DNA of 64,000 nucleotides, taken from NCBI GenBank assembly GCA_031761405.1, contig JASEVX010000003.1, positions 143,522,350 through 143,586,349 on the forward strand, given 5' to 3'. Shown in pieces: positions 59,011 to 64,000 of this stretch. This DNA comes from Serripes groenlandicus. Lineage: Eukaryota; Mollusca; Bivalvia; Cardiida; Cardiidae. The number at the start of each line of letters is the position of its first letter. The stretch's first letter is position 1. Under the pieces are notes generated by a model that was not told the origin of the DNA, made no database searches, and saw nothing but the letters and a program-made list of their open reading frames with translations. Both the position numbers and the translations under genes were made by a program.

Positions 59011-62000
59011 AAACTCTATCTCAATCTTTGATTACATATTCCCACATCGTAATTTACCCCCTCTGATGCTTTAAAACAATAGTGTATACACTCTAGCATT
59101 CTAACACTTTAAAAGTCTGCAGATCACTTGATTCACATCTTAAATTCTATGGCGAACGTAGTACTTCAAGCGGTGCGAGAATTTATAGTATGCGTCAAAT
59201 ATTTAATAACAACTGCTGTTTTAGAGAATAAACACATATTTGTATTTGTAATCGATAAACTGTTAGTGTAATGGCATAATATTGGCTGAAAATGTCCATT
59301 ATAACTGACATAACATACTACCCCATGTTGTTACAACCCGACCTGGGGAGACAACCGACTGCCTACGACTTAACGTTTGACTGGCGAATCAGTGACCTGT
59401 GTTACCATAGTGTCGAAATCCCACAAGTCAACACAATCTCATGTGGACAGCATTATGGGTTCAGTCCGTATTACCTATCCCCCGAGTTAAGTGCCCAAGC
59501 GTTAGACAGCTCTGGACCTCCCCTCTATAAATAGAGGTAGAGGGGGACCCCACGTTACACAGAGGTAGGCCCCAAACTACATGTACTTACACATATGTTA
59601 ATACGACACTGAAGAACCTGCCCCCCAAAAGCTATCTGTCTCCCTAAAACCGTCCCCCTTTAGAACATGAAATTTAACCTTGCGCCTTAAAAATATATTT
59701 GAGTCCTATTAACACATTACAGAATGTTTTATCTAATTTATAAATGAAAGATTTTTAAGAATATTATTTGTTCCTTCAGAATGTCCACTGAAAACACTGA
59801 AATTGTGTGGGTCTCTGTTCGCCGTAGAGGACTTGTCCAAGGTTGTCCTTGCGTGGTCGTAATTTCGCCTTGTTATTCATTGACTAGTTATATCTGAAAA
59901 GAGACTAAGCTTTGAAATTAGAAACAGTCTAAATTATTTAAATAAGGGGATGGGAGTGAGGGAATTTTAATAAATTTTAGACGCTATGCCCTTCAAGAGT
60001 TGCAAGAAAAAAGGAAGCTGACTTGGAATGGCAATCGGGGTAAACCCTATCAAGGGACATAATTCTGAAGAGAAATTTAAGAAACTCAGAAGCATTTATC
60101 TCCCCTGCTATAAACCCCTTATTTATTTGAACACATGACCCTTTGTTAAAAATTATTTTGAATTGGATTATAGAATATAAAATTCATGTAATCTGTATTA
60201 AATCAATATTGTAAACACTCTAGCTTTTTAACACTTCCAAGAGTCTGCAGATCACTTGATTCACATCTTAAGTTCTATGGCGACCGTAATACTTCAAGCG
60301 GTGCGGGGATTTACAGCATGCGTCAAATATTTCAGAACAACTGTTTTAGAGAATAAACACATACTTTTATTTGTAATCGATAAACTGTAGTCGCATAATA
60401 TTGGCTGCAAAGGTTCATTTTAACTGACATAACATACTACACTATTTTGTTACAACCCGACCTGGGGAGCCAACCGACTGCACGACTTAACGTTTGACTG
60501 GCGTATCAGCGACCTGTGTTACCATAGTGTCGAAATCCCACAAGTTAACACAATCTCATATCTCATGTGGACAGCATTATGGGGTCAGTCTGTACTACCT
60601 ATCCCCCGAATTAAGTGCCCAAGCGTTAGACAGCTCTGGACCGCCTCTCTATACATAGAGGTGAATGGGGATCCCCACGTTACACAGAGGTAGGCCCACA
60701 AACTACATGTACTTATACATATGTTAATACGACACTGAAGAACCTGCAGCTTGTGAGCGTGTCAGTCCAGGGTAAAGGCCATGCTGATACCCCAAAATGT
60801 TTCTGTCTCCCCAGAACCGCCACGGTAAAATATCCAACTTTATTTTGTCACGCCACAAAATTTTATTTTTCTCCTACTGAGCAGGGTACAGATTGCCATT
60901 TTCTTTTTTTAAAAAACATGTTTAAGGCTGCTTTCCAATTGTTAAGAAGAATGCTGTTCCCTAAATCTGACAGATAGGTCCCATCCGTCTTGTACAGACT
61001 AGCCTCGTCTACCTTTATATAACTGTCATTATGGATTACTTTTCCACCCGAGTGTAACACGAACGATTACCCTTTTCCTCTTTTTGTCGATCTTGGACCC
61101 TAAGCCGATAGAAGCACAATGCCAATATATCCTAGCAAGCAGTGATGTCCAAATGATTGTTATGTCTTTGAATAATGCTTTATAGCCAAGGATTGAGGCC
61201 TTAATGTTTTCTATAATGTCCTTGCCTGAAACACCTTCTGTGGTTAGATCGTTCGATCCACAATGGATAAAAAGGAATTTCGGACATTTATCGGTTGTCG
61301 AGCGTCGAATGCAGGGTGTTCAGTGTCATACCCCTTTCCCCCATCCACTTGATTGAAACCTCTGATAAGCCCAAGTGCTGGTCAAACGTCTGTCTTGCCG
61401 CCATACCAACCCAGTACACAATAGACGAGCCTACCAACCACAGACTCTGCATTCCTGCAATTGTATTAATTTGTATGTGTAACCTTAAAGTTTTACGTAT
61501 TTAATATATGCATTTGATTTCCACCTGCCTGTTGCCATGATTCTACTCTCCTCTGTTCTTAAATTAGTTAAATGTGTACCCCTGCCTATTCTGAAACTGT
61601 TAGATTTGAAGTGTACGATTGTTTGGGTGAATTGCAGGACTTTATACATTATGGCTTTGAACTGATATCTGGTGAGCGATTTCCCATTTAAATGTATGAA
61701 TAGGTTCGCGTTTTCCGTTTTAGGGCGAAGATTATAGTACTTTTTCATGCATCGAACTGGGCAGTATGACTTGCCGTTTGCTGGAATATAGAGGTTGACG
61801 CATTTTTCGCACTGGTCAGTTTTTGACTATCATACTGTTAGGTTTAATTCTTTTTAAGACAACCTAATGTCTAAATATTTAATAACGTTTTGGTCCTGTG
61901 ACTTATTTTTGGCCTCTGTAAATTCCCCTATTCTTAACAGACCAAAGAATGCGAGTGTGAAAGCAGCCCGAAATAAAGATTGTTCAAATGTGTTTTGACA

Positions 62001-62910
62001 AATGTTTGCTAAGCTTCCTATCATCTTATGCATCCATTTTACTACCCTTAGTTCGTCGTGCACCCTCCAATGTCTTAACTACAACAAATGATTTTGTTGT
62101 ATCATCTACTTGCTGGAGTTTATGAACATATGAGATACCTGAAATGTAAGTCGATATTGTTGAAGCAGCTATATTCTGGTAAGCTAGATACGCGATGAAA
62201 TGTAACAAATCTTGATTTTGGACAGGCCATATCTCTTGCAACTTGTGTAACTCTCTAAAATGGATGAATTTTCCTAGCGCTACTCAATAAGAATTTTTTG
62301 TATTTTGGGCAGTGGAATTGAATATAAAATCGTTTGATATACCTTTTAAATCTTCCAAACAAGGGATGGGACCTTGACCGGTCTGAGATTGGTCTCTGGC
62401 GCTGCACTCCTGAACCTTCCCCACTGTGAACGAACTATTGAGTCAGCAATAATGTTTTCCTTGGAAGGGATATAGATTTCACTTTCCCTTATATTGGTTT
62501 TCTGTATTGATAGAACCATATGTCTGACCAGATTCATCACTCTCTCCTATTGACATGTTTGGGTATTGATAACTTGAGCAACCGTTTGATTGCAACATGG
62601 AAAAGAACCCATCGATTTCTTAAGCTGCCTGACAATGTGAGAATAGCGGCTACCACTGGAAACAGCTACAAGAGGGTCATATCTCTAGTTAGACAATGCT
62701 TTACCCAATCTTCGGGCCATGTCCTGTGCGTCCATTGATCTGAGAAGTAAATTCCGAATCCCCCATTATTACCCCCTCCATTTCATCATTGATTGTTAAC
62801 CATGTTCTATTAAATATCAATGTTACCCCATTGTAATGTGTAAGAAAGGAAGGCCAGACGTTTAAATCAGCTTTAATGGTTTTAGAGACCCTAATTTTAT
62901 GAAAACGCTT
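59011..62910 (-). mobile_element. Retroelement remnant, unit 7 (right end cut by duplication)
   Basis: Terminal repeats, SGNH-like module (about 60920-61465), recombinase 61485-62241 and RNase H to about 62910. The sequence then jumps back to recombinase-side sequence, so the RT end and an EGF cluster are not reached in the window. Confidence 0.8.
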
Positions 62911-64000
62911 ACCAACCACAGACTCTGCATTCCTGCAATTGTATTAATTTGTATGTGTAACCTTAAAGTCTTACGTATTTAATATATGCATTTGATTTCC
63001 ACCTGCCTGTTGCCATGATTCTACTCTCCTCTGTTCTTAAATTAGTTAAATGTGTACCCCTGCCTATTCTGAAACTGTTATATTTGAAGTGTACGATTGT
63101 TTAGGTGAATTGCAGGACTTTATACATTATGGCTTTGAACTGATATCTGGTGAGCGATTTCCCATTTAAATGTATGAATAGGTTCGCGTTTTCCGTTTTA
63201 GGGCGAAGATTATAGTACTTTTTCATGCATCGAACTGGGCAGTATGACTTGCCGTTTGCTGGAATATAGAGGTTGACGTATTTTTCGCACTGGTCAGTTT
63301 TTGACTATCATACTGTTAGGTTTAATTCTTTTTAAGACAACCTAATGTCTAAATATTTAATAACGTTTTGGTCCTGTGACTTATTTTTGGCCTCTGTAAA
63401 TTCCCCTATTCTTAACAGACCAAAGATTGCGAGTGTGAAAGCAGCCCGAAATAAAGATTGTTCAAATGTGTTTTGACAAATGTTTGCTAAGCTTCCTATC
63501 ATCTTATGCATCCATTTTACTACCCTTAGTTCGTCGTGCACCCTCCAATGTCTTAACTACAACAAATGATTTTGTTGTATCATCTACTTGCTGGAGTTTA
63601 TGAACATATGAGATACCTGAAATGTAAGTCGATATTGTTGAAGCAGCTATATTCTGGTAAGCTAGATACGCGATGAAATGTAACAAATCTTGATTTTGGA
63701 CAGGCCATATCTCTTGCAACTTGTGTAACTCTCTAAAATGGATGAGTTTTCCTAGCGCTACTCAATAAGAATTTTTTGTATTTTGGGCAGTGGAATTGAA
63801 TATAAAATCGTTTGATATACCTTTTAAATCTTCCAAACAAGGGATGGGACCTTGACCGGTCTGAGATTGGTCTCTGGCGCTGCACTCCTGAACCTTCCCC
63901 ACTGTGAACGAACTATTGAGTCAGCAATAATGTTTTCTTTGGAAGGGATATAGATTTCACTTTCCCTTATATTGGTTTTCTGTATTGAAAGAACCATATG
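62911..64000 (-). repeat. Second copy of part of unit 7 (1478-bp tandem duplication)
   Basis: From 62911 (ACCAACCACAGACTC) the sequence repeats 61433 onward with an offset of 1478 bp to the window end. The recombinase C-terminal piece has a new stop (GTTTAGGTG near 63100); the core and N-terminal pieces are at 63332-63541 and 63504-63719, and RNase H begins at 63824. The copies differ at several positions, so it is not a simple exact copy. Confidence 0.85.

Larger units (their letters stand above)
25227..64000. repeat. Macro-repeat: about seven head-to-tail copies of a 5.7-kb segment
   Basis: Segment boundaries, at the AAACTCTATGTCAAT joint: U1 25227-30476, U2 30477-36175, U3 36176-41889, U4 41890-47606, U5 47607-53320, U6 53321-59010, U7 59011 onward. 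Lengths are 5250, 5699, 5714, 5717, 5714 and 5690 bp. Each holds a dead retroelement (minus) followed by an EGF exon cluster (plus). The copies differ by scattered substitutions and short indels only. U1 is shorter because the region between EGF exons a and c is missing. Confidence 0.97.

Overview
The window is eukaryotic, most likely molluscan and probably bivalve DNA. It is AT-rich and has GT-AG introns, a BEN-domain gene, calcium-binding EGF exons with phase-1 introns, and many satellites and short inverted-repeat elements. Several dispersed repeats resemble families I associate with bivalve genomes: the AAGGTCAAGGTC-type 152-bp repeat near position 270 and the TGCGCAGGCTAATC-type element at 18389. 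The species cannot be fixed from sequence alone. There is no sign of bacterial operons, CRISPR or phage.

Layout. 1-2850 is intergenic with small tandem repeats, one short MITE and a tRNA-like element. 2895-5890 is a satellite with a 40-bp unit. 6137-11368 (+) is the 3' part of a multi-exon gene for a BEN-domain protein; six exons join into one open frame of about 666 residues, and the first exon lies further upstream. 12015-12690 is a 24-bp tandem array. 12836-14620 is a second satellite whose 40-bp unit is related to the first. 14640-21600 is gene-poor and holds scattered MITEs.

A second gene starts near 21869 (+): a TATA box, a signal-peptide exon, a 3-kb intron filled with a 30-bp minisatellite and a palindromic array, and a first EGF exon (24947-25057). 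From 25227 to the window end lies the main feature, a roughly 5.7-kb segment repeated head-to-tail about seven times. Each segment carries a 5'-truncated, dead tyrosine-recombinase retroelement on the minus strand (Ngaro/DIRS-like: end of RT, RNase H, YR, SGNH-like module, duplicated terminal repeats), followed by a cluster of about six EGF exon copies on the plus strand.

How it works together. Every complete repeated EGF exon is 126 nt and flanked by phase-1 introns, so copy number can change without breaking the frame. The likely product is a secreted, very heavily N-glycosylated string of cbEGF domains that is being expanded by segmental duplication, with the dead retroelement as passenger. 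Within each segment exons d and e (and usually b) look splice-competent, exons a and c have lost their acceptor AG, and exon f is cut short at the duplication breakpoint and would end the protein if used. Shared variants show an 11.4-kb two-segment register, which points to unequal exchange. A 1478-bp duplication near 62911 is either a further rearrangement or an assembly fault.
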